DNA of 64,000 nucleotides from Streptomyces sp. JH14 (lineage in GTDB: Bacteria > Actinomycetota > Actinomycetes > Streptomycetales > Streptomycetaceae). The stretch covers positions 6,076,001 through 6,140,000 of the forward strand of contig NZ_JAJNEL010000001.1 in NCBI RefSeq assembly GCF_029428675.1. Direction: 5' to 3'. The notes below the pieces were generated by a model. It made no database searches, was not told where the DNA came from, and saw nothing but the letters and a program-made list of their open reading frames with translations. Made by a program: the position numbers and the translations under genes. Of this stretch, positions 44,746 to 53,588 are shown piece after piece. How positions within the stretch are numbered: position 1 is the first letter of the stretch; each line of letters opens with the position of its first letter.

Positions 44746-45018
44746 ATGGTGCGAACGCCTCTGACCCCGGAAGAACGCCTGCGCGGCGAACGGCTCGGCC
44801 GACTGCTGCGCGAGGCGCGAGGCGCGCGCAGCATGGTCGAGATCGCCGCGAGCGCCGGAATCTCGGCCGAGACGCTGCGCAAGATCGAGACGGGCCGCGC
44901 CCCGACGCCGGCGTTCTTCACCGTCGCGGCGCTGGCCGGGGCCCTCGGCCTCTCCATGGACGAACTGCTGATCCGCTGCGCCCCGGAACCGGACATGGCC
45001 GCCCGGCTCGCCGGGTAG
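44746..45018 (+). CDS. XRE-family helix-turn-helix regulator
   Basis: A 90-residue DNA-binding protein consisting almost only of an XRE/Cro HTH: RLGRLLREARGARSMVEIAASAGISAETLRKIETGRAPTPAFFTVAALAGALGLSMDELL. The ATG at 44746 is chosen because the -10 box ends six bases earlier. A GTG at 44740 would overlap the expected transcription start. It is the natural candidate to bind the repeats in the shared promoter and control itself and map. Confidence 0.87.
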   Translation: MVRTPLTPEERLRGERLGRLLREARGARSMVEIAASAGISAETLRKIETGRAPTPAFFTVAALAGALGLSMDELLIRCAPEPDMAARLAG

Positions 45019-45080
45019 AGCCGCCGGTCGTTGACCGCTCCCTGCGCGCCCCCCTTGACGAGGCGCGTAGGGTCACGCCC

Positions 45081-45470
45081 GTGACTTCCCGGACTCCGCA
45101 GGACTTCGACCGCAGCGAGTACGTCAGCCTGACCACGTACCGGAAGAACGGCACTCCCGTTGCCACGCCCGTCTGGGCGGCGGCCGACGGCGACGAGCTG
45201 TTCGTCTGGACCCGTACCGACTCGTGGAAGGTGAAACGGCTGCGCAACCACGGCCGCGTCGTGGTCACCGTCTGCGATGTACGCGGGCGGGTCGCCGACG
45301 GGGCGCCGAGCGCCGAGGGGACCGCCCGGCTGCTCGACGAGGCGGGGACGCGGGCGGTGCGCCGGATCCTCTCCCGCAAGTACACCTGGAAGTTCTGGCT
45401 GGTCGACTGGCCGGCCATGGTCGTGCGGCTCGGCAAGCGCCCGCACACCGGGATCGCGATCACCTTCTGA
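45081..45470 (+). CDS. PPOX-class F420-dependent protein
   Basis: A 129-residue split-barrel protein with the family start FDRSEYVSLTTYRKNGTPVATPVWAAADGDELFVWT, KVKRLRNHGRVVVTVCDVRG and a C-terminal KYTWKFWLVDWPAMVVRLGKRPHTGIAITF. Members bind F420 or FMN and reduce or oxidise small molecules. The substrate is unknown. The GTG follows the XRE gene by 62 bases. Confidence 0.87.
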   Translation: MTSRTPQDFDRSEYVSLTTYRKNGTPVATPVWAAADGDELFVWTRTDSWKVKRLRNHGRVVVTVCDVRGRVADGAPSAEGTARLLDEAGTRAVRRILSRKYTWKFWLVDWPAMVVRLGKRPHTGIAITF

Positions 45471-45600
45471 GGCCCGGCGCCGGGGGGCGTGCGGTCCTGG
45501 CGGCGCGCCGACGGCATCCCAGCCGAAAACTCCGCGTAGCCCTCCCGTAACACGCCTGCGGTCGAATGCCTGCGGACTGGGGTGTTCCAGTCGACGGTGA

Positions 45601-47034
45601 GTGAGGGCGACGGTGACGGTGCATCAACTTGCTGATGAAGTAGCCGAGTTCGCGCAGTACCTGCGGAATCTCACGGCCCTCCTCGACCCGGGGCGTGGCT
45701 GGTACGGGGTGTTCGTCCAACGGGATCCCGCGGGCATGCGGGCCTGTCTCGACGGTGCGGAGATCCCGCCGTGGGACGTGGTGGAGTCGCTGTTGCAGGA
45801 TCTGGCCGGCGAGCGCGGCACGGAGTTCGCCGAACGCGAGTCGGTCCGTGCCGCCGCGCTGTACGCCGCATCGGCCGCCGCCCACGACCGGCGGCCCGGC
45901 GGACGCCAGGCACTGCTCGAGCGGCTGGAGCTGATGCTGCGCGAGGAGACGTATGCCGCCCGGCGGGTGCGCGCGGCCGGGGTGGACGAGGGAACACGGT
46001 CGCCCGGCCCGGAGACGCTGGCGTGGGCCCAGGACGACCACGCGCGCGCCGCGGCCCGCTGCACGGAACTGCGCAAGCGGCTGGCGGCCGTGACGGTGCC
46101 GCAGGGGTGGTTCCGGTCGGAGAAGTCGCCCGGCGCCGAACCCGCGAGGCCCCGGGTGCCCGGCCCCCGCAGCGCATCCGGCTCCGCTGCCGGCGGCCCA
46201 CCCGGCGAAGTGCCCGCCTCCGACGCCCCGCAAGCCCCCGCGGCCCTGCAGCACCCCTCCGCCCCCGAGCGCTCCCGGCCCCCCGGTCCCAAGCGCAGGA
46301 AGCCGCGCGGCGCACGCTTCGCCGGGCTCGACGTGGATGACGACGACAACGCCGTCGCCGCCCCCCTGGCCGCCCCTGTGCTCCCCGCCCCGCCGGTGAA
46401 CGCCGCCGTCCCGCGCGGTGCCCGCTTCGGGGGTGCGCCGACCGAGGCGGACGCCGGCCCCCGGGGCCGTACGTCAGCTGTGCCCGCCCCCGACCCGGCC
46501 GCCCGGCGTGCCGCCGCCGAGGCCGTGGAGACGCTCGTCCGGCTCCGTGCGGAAGGCCGCAGCGGCGAGGCCCACGTCGTGCTGTGCGAGGCGGCCGGCT
46601 GGCCTGCCGCCCGGCTCCCGCTGCTCGCTGTGGAGCTGCACGGTTCGGGACTGGCTGCCGACTGGGCGACCCTGTTGTGGGAGGTGTCCTCGCTGCCGCC
46701 CGTCGAACTGGCCGCAGCCGCCGGTGCGCTGGCCGCGGCGGGCCGCGCCGACGACTGCGGGCAGCTGCTGCGCCAGGGGGTGGCCCGGCCCGCGGCGGAG
46801 ATCGCCGACGCCGTGCTCGCCCTCGACCGCGCAGGCCTCGGGCCGGAGGTCCAGGCGCTGATGGGTGCCTTCGTCCGCGTACACACCCCGCAGGACGCCG
46901 CCCTGATCGCGGCGGGCGATCCGCACCGGCTCGTACCGCAACTGCTGGCCGCCGCCCGCGCGGTGTCACCGGAGCGGCAGTGGGATCTGGTGCATGCCCT
47001 GCGTGTGGCGGGCATCGCGGACATCCCGGGCTGA
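45601..47034 (+). CDS. Large Streptomyces protein of unknown function with Pro-rich linker
   Basis: A 477-residue cytosolic protein. The N-terminal 150 residues are helical (HQLADEVAEFAQYLRNLTALLDPGRGWYGVFVQRDPAGMRACLDGAEIPPWDVVESLLQDLA). A Pro/Ala/Arg-rich disordered linker (about 175-300) contains two RGARF motifs (PRGARFAGLD and PRGARFGGAP). The C-terminal part is an alpha-solenoid of LL/A-rich helices (AAAEAVETLVRLRAEGRSGEAHVVLCEAAGWPAARLPLLAVEL). It resembles a recurrent Streptomyces protein of unknown role, and no catalytic motif is visible. The GTG at 45601 or 45613 could be the start. Confidence 0.75.
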   Translation: MRATVTVHQLADEVAEFAQYLRNLTALLDPGRGWYGVFVQRDPAGMRACLDGAEIPPWDVVESLLQDLAGERGTEFAERESVRAAALYAASAAAHDRRPGGRQALLERLELMLREETYAARRVRAAGVDEGTRSPGPETLAWAQDDHARAAARCTELRKRLAAVTVPQGWFRSEKSPGAEPARPRVPGPRSASGSAAGGPPGEVPASDAPQAPAALQHPSAPERSRPPGPKRRKPRGARFAGLDVDDDDNAVAAPLAAPVLPAPPVNAAVPRGARFGGAPTEADAGPRGRTSAVPAPDPAARRAAAEAVETLVRLRAEGRSGEAHVVLCEAAGWPAARLPLLAVELHGSGLAADWATLLWEVSSLPPVELAAAAGALAAAGRADDCGQLLRQGVARPAAEIADAVLALDRAGLGPEVQALMGAFVRVHTPQDAALIAAGDPHRLVPQLLAAARAVSPERQWDLVHALRVAGIADIPG

Positions 47035-47116
47035 CCGGCGCACCTGGCGTGCCGTCATGGCACTGCCCCGTCGGGCGACCATGGGGGGTTGAGAGCTGCT
47101 GCCGGTTTGCTGCATT

Positions 47117-47152
47117 GAAGTGAGTTGTGGCGAGCGGAAGTGAGTTCTGGCG
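47117..47152. repeat. Two tandem 16-base repeats left of the TnpB-like gene
   Basis: GAAGTGAGTTGTGGCG (47117-47132) and GAAGTGAGTTCTGGCG (47137-47152) differ at one base and have a 20-base period. They lie between the previous gene and the TnpB-like ORF and may belong to the left end of that element. Two units with a four-base spacer are not a CRISPR array. Confidence 0.5.
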
Positions 47153-47252
47153 GTGGGGTGGTGGGGGAACGGGGGTTCTGGGGCCGAATGGGTGACCTTG
47201 GTGGCTGGTGCTCGTTGGGTTGGGTGGCAGGGCGTCCGGCCTGGGGGGTGAT

Positions 47253-48884
47253 GTGGTGGGTGGTTTACGGAAGCTGGCCGCGTCCTTCGTGGTGCCCGGG
47301 CCGTGCGGGGTGGCGATCCGGGACCGTCTGGGGCACCTGACCGCCCGGGACGAGAGGGTGCTGCGTGCGGTCGGTGCGCATCAGGGAGCGCTGGCTTCCC
47401 GTGATCTCAAGGCCCGCTGTGCGGATGGCCTGGAGCACAGTGCGGACACCTGGGCGTCGCGTAAGCGGGAGCTGACCGGGTTGTCGTCGTCGCGGATCGC
47501 CGGGGCGATCACGAAGGCCACGCATGATCAGTGGGCGCTGGCCCGCCGTTGCCAGGCGGCGCACATCCAGAACCTGGAAGCCGGGATCAGAACGCTGCGG
47601 CACCGGCTGTCCCTTCCGCTCGGGGAGCAGGGCACCAAGCGCGCGGCGGGCGGTTACCGCTCCCAGGGCGAGTGGTTTCGCAAGTCCCGCCGCCTCGCGG
47701 CGCTGGAAGACCGGCATGCTGCTGCTGTTGCCGATTGGCAGGCCGGACGGGTCCGGGTGGTCAGGGGCGGCAAGCGTCTGCTGAACACCCGCCATCATCT
47801 CGCCGAGGCCGAGCTCAGCGAGGAGCGGTGGCGGGAGCGGTGGGAGGCGGGACGCTGGTTCCTCGCTGCGGACGGTGAGTCGGGGAAGCGGTTCGGGAAC
47901 GAGACGATCCGCGTCACCCCGAACGGCGAAGTGTCCATCAAGCTGCCTGCCCCGCTCGCGCACCTGGCCAACGCCCGGCACGGCCGGTACACCCTCGCCT
48001 CCACCGTGGCGTTCGCGCACCGGGGCGTGGAGTGGGCCGACCGCATCGCAGCGAACCGGGCGGTGGCCTACCGCATCCACCTCGACGTGGAGCGAGGCCG
48101 CTGGTACCTCACCGCGTCCTGGCAACGCCCCGTCGTGCAGACCATCGCGTTGGAGGCCGCGCGCGCCCGGGGCATGATCGGCGTCGACACCAACGCCGAC
48201 CACTTCGCCGCCTACCGGCTCGACCGGCACGGCAACCCGGTCGGAGACCCACACCGCTTCGACTATGACCTGTCCGGCACGGCCGATCACCGCGACGCAC
48301 AGATCCGCCACGCGCTGACCCGGTTGATCAACTGGGCCAAGCAGGTCGGTGTCGCCGCGATCGGCATCGAAGACCTCGACTTCACCACCGAGACAACCCG
48401 CGAGAAGCACGGCCGCCGCAAGCGGTTCCGGCAGCTCATCTCCGGCATCCCCACCGGGAAGCTCAAGGCCCGGCTGGTGTCCATGGCCACCGAACACGGC
48501 CTGAGCATCGTCGCGGTCGACCCCGCCTACACCAGCCTGTGGGGTACCCAGCACTGGCAGAAACCACTCGCCACCCCGCACCGCACCTTGTCCCGTCACG
48601 ATGCCGCGGGCATCGCGATCGCACGACGCGCCCTCGGGCACCCGATCCGGCGTCGGACGGCACCGCCCCCACATGACCGGAGTGATCGTGCGGGGCATCG
48701 GACCGTCCAGGCCGCACCAGGTAACCGGGGACGTGAGGGAACCCGCCCGCCCGCCACGGACCGGCCCCCCGGAGGGCCGTCGCCGAACGGGACGCGAAAG
48801 CGGGAACCCAGCGCATCCAACACCGTTCGGGATGCGCCCAGTACGCAACAGTGGGTCCAGGACTCACTCACGCGCACTGGCTAG
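47253..48884 (+). CDS. TnpB-like RNA-guided nuclease homologue without zinc ribbon
   Basis: A 543-residue protein of the IS200/IS605 OrfB/TnpB superfamily. The split RuvC triad is complete: Asp312 (GVDTNADHFAAYRLD), Glu373 (AIGIEDLDF) and Asp450 (SRHDAAGIAIARRALG). The CxxC...CxxC zinc ribbon normally found between Glu and the last Asp is absent: that stretch reads PAYTSLWGTQHWQKPL. The last 90 residues are Pro/Arg-rich and may be non-coding RNA or element-end sequence read through. No tnpA is nearby. The fifth codon is TTA. GTG 47253 is chosen after a GGGGGG run. Confidence 0.8.
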   Translation: MVGGLRKLAASFVVPGPCGVAIRDRLGHLTARDERVLRAVGAHQGALASRDLKARCADGLEHSADTWASRKRELTGLSSSRIAGAITKATHDQWALARRCQAAHIQNLEAGIRTLRHRLSLPLGEQGTKRAAGGYRSQGEWFRKSRRLAALEDRHAAAVADWQAGRVRVVRGGKRLLNTRHHLAEAELSEERWRERWEAGRWFLAADGESGKRFGNETIRVTPNGEVSIKLPAPLAHLANARHGRYTLASTVAFAHRGVEWADRIAANRAVAYRIHLDVERGRWYLTASWQRPVVQTIALEAARARGMIGVDTNADHFAAYRLDRHGNPVGDPHRFDYDLSGTADHRDAQIRHALTRLINWAKQVGVAAIGIEDLDFTTETTREKHGRRKRFRQLISGIPTGKLKARLVSMATEHGLSIVAVDPAYTSLWGTQHWQKPLATPHRTLSRHDAAGIAIARRALGHPIRRRTAPPPHDRSDRAGHRTVQAAPGNRGREGTRPPATDRPPGGPSPNGTRKREPSASNTVRDAPSTQQWVQDSLTRTG

Positions 48885-48992
48885 GAACGGTGTGGACCGC
48901 ACGGGTACGAAACATGATCGACTCAGCCGGTTCACGGCGATGGTCTTGCCCCGCCGAGTGGCGAGGCTTACGTTCTCCTCCTATGCATCGTG

Positions 48993-49006
48993 TCTACGTG
49001 CGTAGA
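48993..49006. promoter_or_regulatory. TCTACGTGCGTAGA palindrome before the ureidopropionase gene
   Basis: A 14-base dyad with perfect six-base arms lies 44 bases before the start. The same sequence, within a 16-base identity (TGTCTACGTGCGTAGA), recurs at 51494-51507 before the truncated dihydropyrimidinase, so it is probably the operator of a pyrimidine-catabolism regulator encoded elsewhere. Confidence 0.7.
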
Positions 49007-49049
49007 AATCGCGAAGAGGCTCTCTGACGCCGCGTCGAAGGAGCAGCTC

Positions 49050-49892
49050 ATGTCCCACGTCGTACGCGCCGCACTCGTCCAGGCGACCTGGACCGGCGAC
49101 ACCGAATCCATGATCGCCAAGCATGAGGAGCATGCTCGCGAGGCCGCCCGGCAGGGGGCGAAGATCATCGGCTTCCAGGAGGTGTTCAACGCCCCCTACT
49201 TCTGCCAGGTGCAGGAGCCCGAGCACTACCGCTGGGCCGAGGCGGTCCCGGACGGGCCGACCGTCCGGCGGATGCAGGACCTCGCCCGCGAGACGGGCAT
49301 GGTGGTCGTCGTGCCGGTCTTCGAGATCGAGCAGTCCGGCTTCTATTTCAACACCGCCGCCGTGATCGACGCCGACGGCTCGTACCTCGGCAAGTACCGC
49401 AAGCACCACATTCCGCAGGTCAAGGGGTTCTGGGAGAAGTACTACTTCAAGCCCGGAAACGTCGGCTGGCCGGTCTTCGACACCGCCGTCGGAAAGGTCG
49501 GCGTCTATATCTGCTACGACCGGCACTTCCCCGAAGGATGGCGTCAACTCGGTCTCAACGGGGCCCAGTTGGTCTACAACCCGTCCGCCACTTCGCGCGG
49601 CCTCTCCAGCTATCTCTGGCAGCTGGAACAGCCCGCGTCCGCCGTCGCCAACGAGTACTTCGTCGCCGCGATCAACCGCGTCGGCCAGGAGGAATACGGC
49701 GACAACGACTTCTACGGCACCAGCTACTTCGTCGACCCGCGGGGCCAGTTCGTCGGGGACGTGGCCAGCGACAAGGAGGAGGAACTCGTCGTCCGCGACC
49801 TCGACTTCGGCCTCATCGACGAGGTGCGCCAGCAGTGGGCGTTCTACCGGGACCGCCGCCCCGACGCGTACGAGGGACTGGTGGAGCCGTGA
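49050..49892 (+). CDS. Beta-ureidopropionase / carbamoyl-beta-alanine amidohydrolase (nitrilase family)
   Basis: A 280-residue carbon-nitrogen hydrolase with the Glu-Lys-Cys triad Glu44 (GFQEVFNAPYF), Lys118 (KYRKHHIPQ) and Cys155 (VYICYDRHFPE). It converts N-carbamoyl-beta-alanine to beta-alanine, CO2 and ammonia, the last step of reductive uracil breakdown. This is supported by the dihydropyrimidinase and aminotransferase neighbours. AAGGAG seven bases upstream fixes ATG 49050. It overlaps the aminotransferase by four bases. Confidence 0.9.
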   Translation: MSHVVRAALVQATWTGDTESMIAKHEEHAREAARQGAKIIGFQEVFNAPYFCQVQEPEHYRWAEAVPDGPTVRRMQDLARETGMVVVVPVFEIEQSGFYFNTAAVIDADGSYLGKYRKHHIPQVKGFWEKYYFKPGNVGWPVFDTAVGKVGVYICYDRHFPEGWRQLGLNGAQLVYNPSATSRGLSSYLWQLEQPASAVANEYFVAAINRVGQEEYGDNDFYGTSYFVDPRGQFVGDVASDKEEELVVRDLDFGLIDEVRQQWAFYRDRRPDAYEGLVEP

Positions 49893-51172
49893 GCAGTCTC
49901 CATGAACGCCATGTCGCCGTCAGCCCCGAGTGGCTGGCGCTCTACTACCGCCACCCCCTGGAGCTCACCCACGGCGAGGGCCGCCACGTCTGGGACGCGG
50001 ACGGCAGGCGCTACCTCGACTTCTTCGGCGGCATCCTCACCACGATGACCGCCCACGCCCTGCCCGAGGTGACCAAGGCGGTCAGCGAGCAGGCCGGACG
50101 GATCATCCACTCCTCGACGCTCTATCTCAACCGGCAGATGGTCGAACTCGCCGAGCGCATCGCCACGCTCTCCGGCATCCCGGACGCCCGGGTCTTCTTC
50201 ACCACCTCCGGCACCGAGGCCAACGACACCGCGCTGCTGCTCGCCACCGCGTACCGCCGCTCGAACCAGATCCTCGCGATGCGCAACAGTTACCACGGCC
50301 GGTCGTTCTCGGCCGTCGCCATCACCGGGAACAAGGCGTGGTCGACGACGAGCCTGTCCCCGCTGCAGACTCTGTACGTCCACGGCGGTGTCCGCACCCG
50401 GGGGCCGTACGCGGAACTCAGCGACGCACAGTTCATCAAGGCGTGCGTGGCCGATCTGGAGGATCTGCTCGGGCACACCCGTGGCGCCGCCGCACTGATC
50501 GCCGAGCCCATTCAGGGGGTCGGCGGATTCACCTCCCCGCCCGACGGCCTGTTCGCGGAGTTCCGCGAGGTGCTCAACCGGCACGGCATCCTGTGGATCT
50601 CCGACGAGGTGCAGACCGGCTGGGGCCGTACCGGCGAACACTTCTGGGGCTGGCAGGCGCACGACCGCAACGGTCCGCCGGACATGCTCACCTTCGCCAA
50701 GGGCATCGGCAACGGCATGTCGATCGGTGGTGTCGTCGCCCGCGCCGACGTCATGAACTGCCTGGACGCCAACTCGATTTCGACGTTCGGCGGCTCGCCG
50801 GTCACCATGGCGGCCGGCCTCGCCAACCTCACGTACCTCCTGGAACACGACCTCCAGCGCAACGCGCGACGCGTGGGCGGGCTGCTCATCGAGCGGCTGC
50901 GGGCCATCGGCGCAGCCGCGGAGTGCGTGCGCGAAGTGCGCGGCCGGGGCCTGATGATCGGCATCGAGCTGGTGAAACCCGGCACCGACGAGGCCGACCC
51001 GGATGCGGCCACCGCCGTACTAGAAGCGGCCCGCGAGGGCGGGCTGCTCATCGGCAAGGGCGGCGGCCACAACACCAGCGTTCTGCGGATCGCCCCGCCG
51101 CTTTCGCTGACCATCGCCGAGGCGGAGGAGGGCGCGGAGATCCTCGCCGGGGCACTGCGATCGGTGGGGTGA
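49889..51172 (+). CDS. Class III aminotransferase, probably beta-alanine or 3-aminoisobutyrate specific
   Basis: A 427-residue PLP enzyme. SGTEANDTALLLAT, NSYHGRSF, the cofactor Asp region ISDEVQTGWGRTG and the Schiff-base Lys271 (LTFAKGIGNG) are all typical. It should remove the amino group of beta-alanine or 3-aminoisobutyrate produced by the ureidopropionase. The GTG overlaps the previous stop, and the protein is of full length. Confidence 0.9.
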   Translation: MSSLHERHVAVSPEWLALYYRHPLELTHGEGRHVWDADGRRYLDFFGGILTTMTAHALPEVTKAVSEQAGRIIHSSTLYLNRQMVELAERIATLSGIPDARVFFTTSGTEANDTALLLATAYRRSNQILAMRNSYHGRSFSAVAITGNKAWSTTSLSPLQTLYVHGGVRTRGPYAELSDAQFIKACVADLEDLLGHTRGAAALIAEPIQGVGGFTSPPDGLFAEFREVLNRHGILWISDEVQTGWGRTGEHFWGWQAHDRNGPPDMLTFAKGIGNGMSIGGVVARADVMNCLDANSISTFGGSPVTMAAGLANLTYLLEHDLQRNARRVGGLLIERLRAIGAAAECVREVRGRGLMIGIELVKPGTDEADPDAATAVLEAAREGGLLIGKGGGHNTSVLRIAPPLSLTIAEAEEGAEILAGALRSVG

Positions 51173-51493
51173 CGTGCCGGGCGTGAGGTCCCGGGGCGTG
51201 TGAGCGGGGTGTGCGGGCAGGCCGTGGTGCGTATGCGGTACGGCCGTCCGTACACCGCGCGGCCGGGAACCGTCGCCACGGGTCACCCCCCGGGACGCGG
51301 CGGACGCGCCCGCCCGGAGGTGGCCGGCCGCTCCTGCGGGTTGCCGCCTTCGCGTGCGGGCGCATGTTCCGCGGCGCCCGCTTTGGTCCGACGGTGTACG
51401 CCATACCGGGAAACAGAATCGTCTTCAGCGCTTGACCGCAGCGGTATTGCCACAGTGGGTATCCCACTTCTACGTTCTTCACCACGCACCATG

Positions 51494-51507
51494 TCTACGT
51501 GCGTAGA
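51494..51507. promoter_or_regulatory. TCTACGTGCGTAGA palindrome before the truncated dihydropyrimidinase
   Basis: Identical to the dyad at 48993-49006 and placed 28 bases before the ATG. The 51173-51535 gap (363 bases) otherwise shows no gene. Finding the same site twice suggests two transcription units of one regulon. Confidence 0.7.
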
Positions 51508-51535
51508 CCCGTTCCGCCACAGTGAGGAGGGGCAC

Positions 51536-52051
51536 ATGAGCCGCACCGTCATCCACGGCGGACTCGTCATCACCGCGTCCGACGAACTCCATGCCGACGT
51601 ACTCATCGAGGGCGGCCGCATCGCCGCGCTCGCCGCGCACGGCACCGCGGCGGCCGAGAGCTGGACCGCAGACCGGACCATCGACGCCACCGGCAAGTAC
51701 GTCATCCCCGGCGGTGTAGACGCGCATACGCACATGGAGATGCCGTTCGGCGGCACCTACGCGGCCGACACCTTCGAGACCGGGACGAGGGCGGCCGCCT
51801 GGGGCGGCACCACCACCATCGTCGACTTCGCCATCCAGTCCGTGGGCCACGCGGTCCGTGAAGGGCTCGACGCCTGGTACGCGAAGGCCGACGGCAAGTG
51901 CGCCATCGACTACGCCTTCCACATGATCCTCTCCGATGTGAACGAGTCCTCGCTGAAGGAGATGGACCTGCTGGTCTCGGAGGGCGTCACCTCCTTCAAG
52001 AGTTTCATTGGCTCGCGTGACCAGGGATGTTCAGCCCGAGTGCAGCCCTGA
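51536..52051 (+). pseudogene. Truncated dihydropyrimidinase (first copy)
   Basis: The reading frame gives 171 residues. The first 155 (HTHMEMPFGG, SDVNESSLKEMD, up to TSFK) match a dihydropyrimidinase, by eye very similar to the intact copy at 52197. After TTCAAG at about 52000 the sequence changes to GSRDQGCSARVQP and stops. Two-thirds of the enzyme is missing, including the later metal ligands, so it cannot be active. It keeps a good ribosome site (GAGGAGGGG) and the palindrome upstream. Confidence 0.9.
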
Positions 52052-52190
52052 CCTGTAGGAACGCGCCGATCTCGGCCTGTCCGCGGGGCGGTATCTCCTC
52101 ATCCGACCCGTCAGCGACGCCCCGCCGAGGCGCATCAGGCGGGCAGCACGGCCCACGAGCGAGTACCCCGTATCCGATGTGTTTGGAGCA
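52001..52190. other. Foreign segment separating two dihydropyrimidinase copies
   Basis: About 190 bases unrelated to either copy. On the minus strand one frame ends RGQAEIGAFLQVRAALGLN...GHASQ at 52005, which looks like the last codons of some protein, but I cannot identify it. The segment probably marks the joint created when the second copy arrived. Confidence 0.5.
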
Positions 52191-52196
52191 GAAGCT

Positions 52197-53588
52197 GTGG
52201 GACGCACTCTGATCACCGGCGGTCTGGTCATCACCGCCTCCGACGAACTTCACGCGGACGTACTCATCGACGGTGGCCGCGTCGTGGCAATGGCCACCCA
52301 CAAGAGTCATGAGTGGACCGCTGATCACGTCATCGATGCTGCACAGAAGTACGTGATCCCGGGCGGTGTCGACGCGCATACCCATATGGAGATGCCGTTC
52401 GGCGGCACCTTCGCCTCCGACACCTTCGAGACTGGAACCCGGGCCGCGGCCTGGGGCGGCACAACGACCATCATCGATTTCGCCATTCAGCCCAAGGGTG
52501 GTTCGCTCAGCGAAGGACTCGATACGTGGCAAGAGAAAGCGGACGGAAAGTGCGCGATCGACTACGCGTTCCACATGATCATGTCCGACGTGAACGAGTC
52601 TTCGCTCAAGGAAATGGACACGCTCGTCTCGGCTGGTGTCAGTTCGTTCAAGCTGTTCACCGCGTACCCGGGGGTTTTTCTCTCCGACGACGGTCAAATC
52701 CTCCGGGCCATGCAGCGCGCCAGCTCAAATGGCGGACTGGTGATGACGCACGCGGAGAATGGTCTCGCAATCGACGTACTGGTGGAGCAGGCGCTGGCAC
52801 GTGGCGAGAGGGATCCGCGCTATCACGGTGAAGTTCGGAAGGCGCTCCTTGAGGCGGAGGCGACGCATCGTGTGATTCGGCTGAGCCAGGTGGCGGGTGC
52901 TCCTCTCTACGTGGTGCACGTGTCGGCGCAGGAGGCCGTTGCCGAATTGGCGCGAGCACGGGACGAGGGCCTGCCTGTTTTCGGCGAGACCTGCCCGCAG
53001 TACCTCTTCCTGTCGACCGACAACCTGGCCGAGCCTGAATTCGAAGGCGCGAAGTACGTCTGCTCCACCCCGCTGCGTCCGAAGGAGCACCAGGCGGCGT
53101 TGTGGCGTGGGCTGCGGACTAATGATCTGCAGGTGGTTTCCACGGATCATTGCCCGTTCTGCTTCAAGGGGCAGAAGGAGATGGGCCGGGGAGACTTCTC
53201 GAAGATTCCGAATGGCATGCCGGGTGTCGAGAATCGGATGGATCTGCTGCACCAGGCCGTCGTCGACGGGCACATCAGCCGCCGTCGCTGGATCGAGATC
53301 GCCTGCGCGACACCGGCCCGGATGTTCGGCCTGTACCCGAAGAAGGGCACGATCGCTCCGGGGGCCGATGCGGACATCGTCATCTACGACCCGCATGCAG
53401 AGCAGATCATGTCCGCCAAGACGCATCACATGAACGTCGACTACTCGGCTTACGAGGGCAAGACCGTGATGGGAAGGGTGGAGACCGTGCTGTCCCGCGG
53501 TGTTCCGGTGATCGACAACCGCGTGTACGCGGGGCATGCGGGGCACGGGACGTATCTACCGCGGGGGATCTGCCAGTACGCGAACTGA
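52197..53588 (+). CDS. hydA: Dihydropyrimidinase (D-hydantoinase), intact copy
   Basis: A 463-residue cyclic amidohydrolase opening dihydrouracil or hydantoin rings to carbamoyl amino acids. Metal ligands: His61 and His63 (DAHTHMEMP), carboxylated Lys152 (SFKLFTAYPG), His in MTHAEN, His in VVHVSAQEA and Asp in STDHCPFCFKG. The GTG at 52197 has TTTGGAGCAG upstream and aligns with the start of the truncated copy. Codon usage is less GC-biased in the first 800 bases than in neighbouring genes, which hints at import from another source. Confidence 0.93.
   Translation: MGRTLITGGLVITASDELHADVLIDGGRVVAMATHKSHEWTADHVIDAAQKYVIPGGVDAHTHMEMPFGGTFASDTFETGTRAAAWGGTTTIIDFAIQPKGGSLSEGLDTWQEKADGKCAIDYAFHMIMSDVNESSLKEMDTLVSAGVSSFKLFTAYPGVFLSDDGQILRAMQRASSNGGLVMTHAENGLAIDVLVEQALARGERDPRYHGEVRKALLEAEATHRVIRLSQVAGAPLYVVHVSAQEAVAELARARDEGLPVFGETCPQYLFLSTDNLAEPEFEGAKYVCSTPLRPKEHQAALWRGLRTNDLQVVSTDHCPFCFKGQKEMGRGDFSKIPNGMPGVENRMDLLHQAVVDGHISRRRWIEIACATPARMFGLYPKKGTIAPGADADIVIYDPHAEQIMSAKTHHMNVDYSAYEGKTVMGRVETVLSRGVPVIDNRVYAGHAGHGTYLPRGICQYAN

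Noticed and set aside
47117..47152. Possible CRISPR array
   Set aside because: Only two 16-base units with a four-base spacer, and no cas genes. It is more likely a transposon-end repeat.
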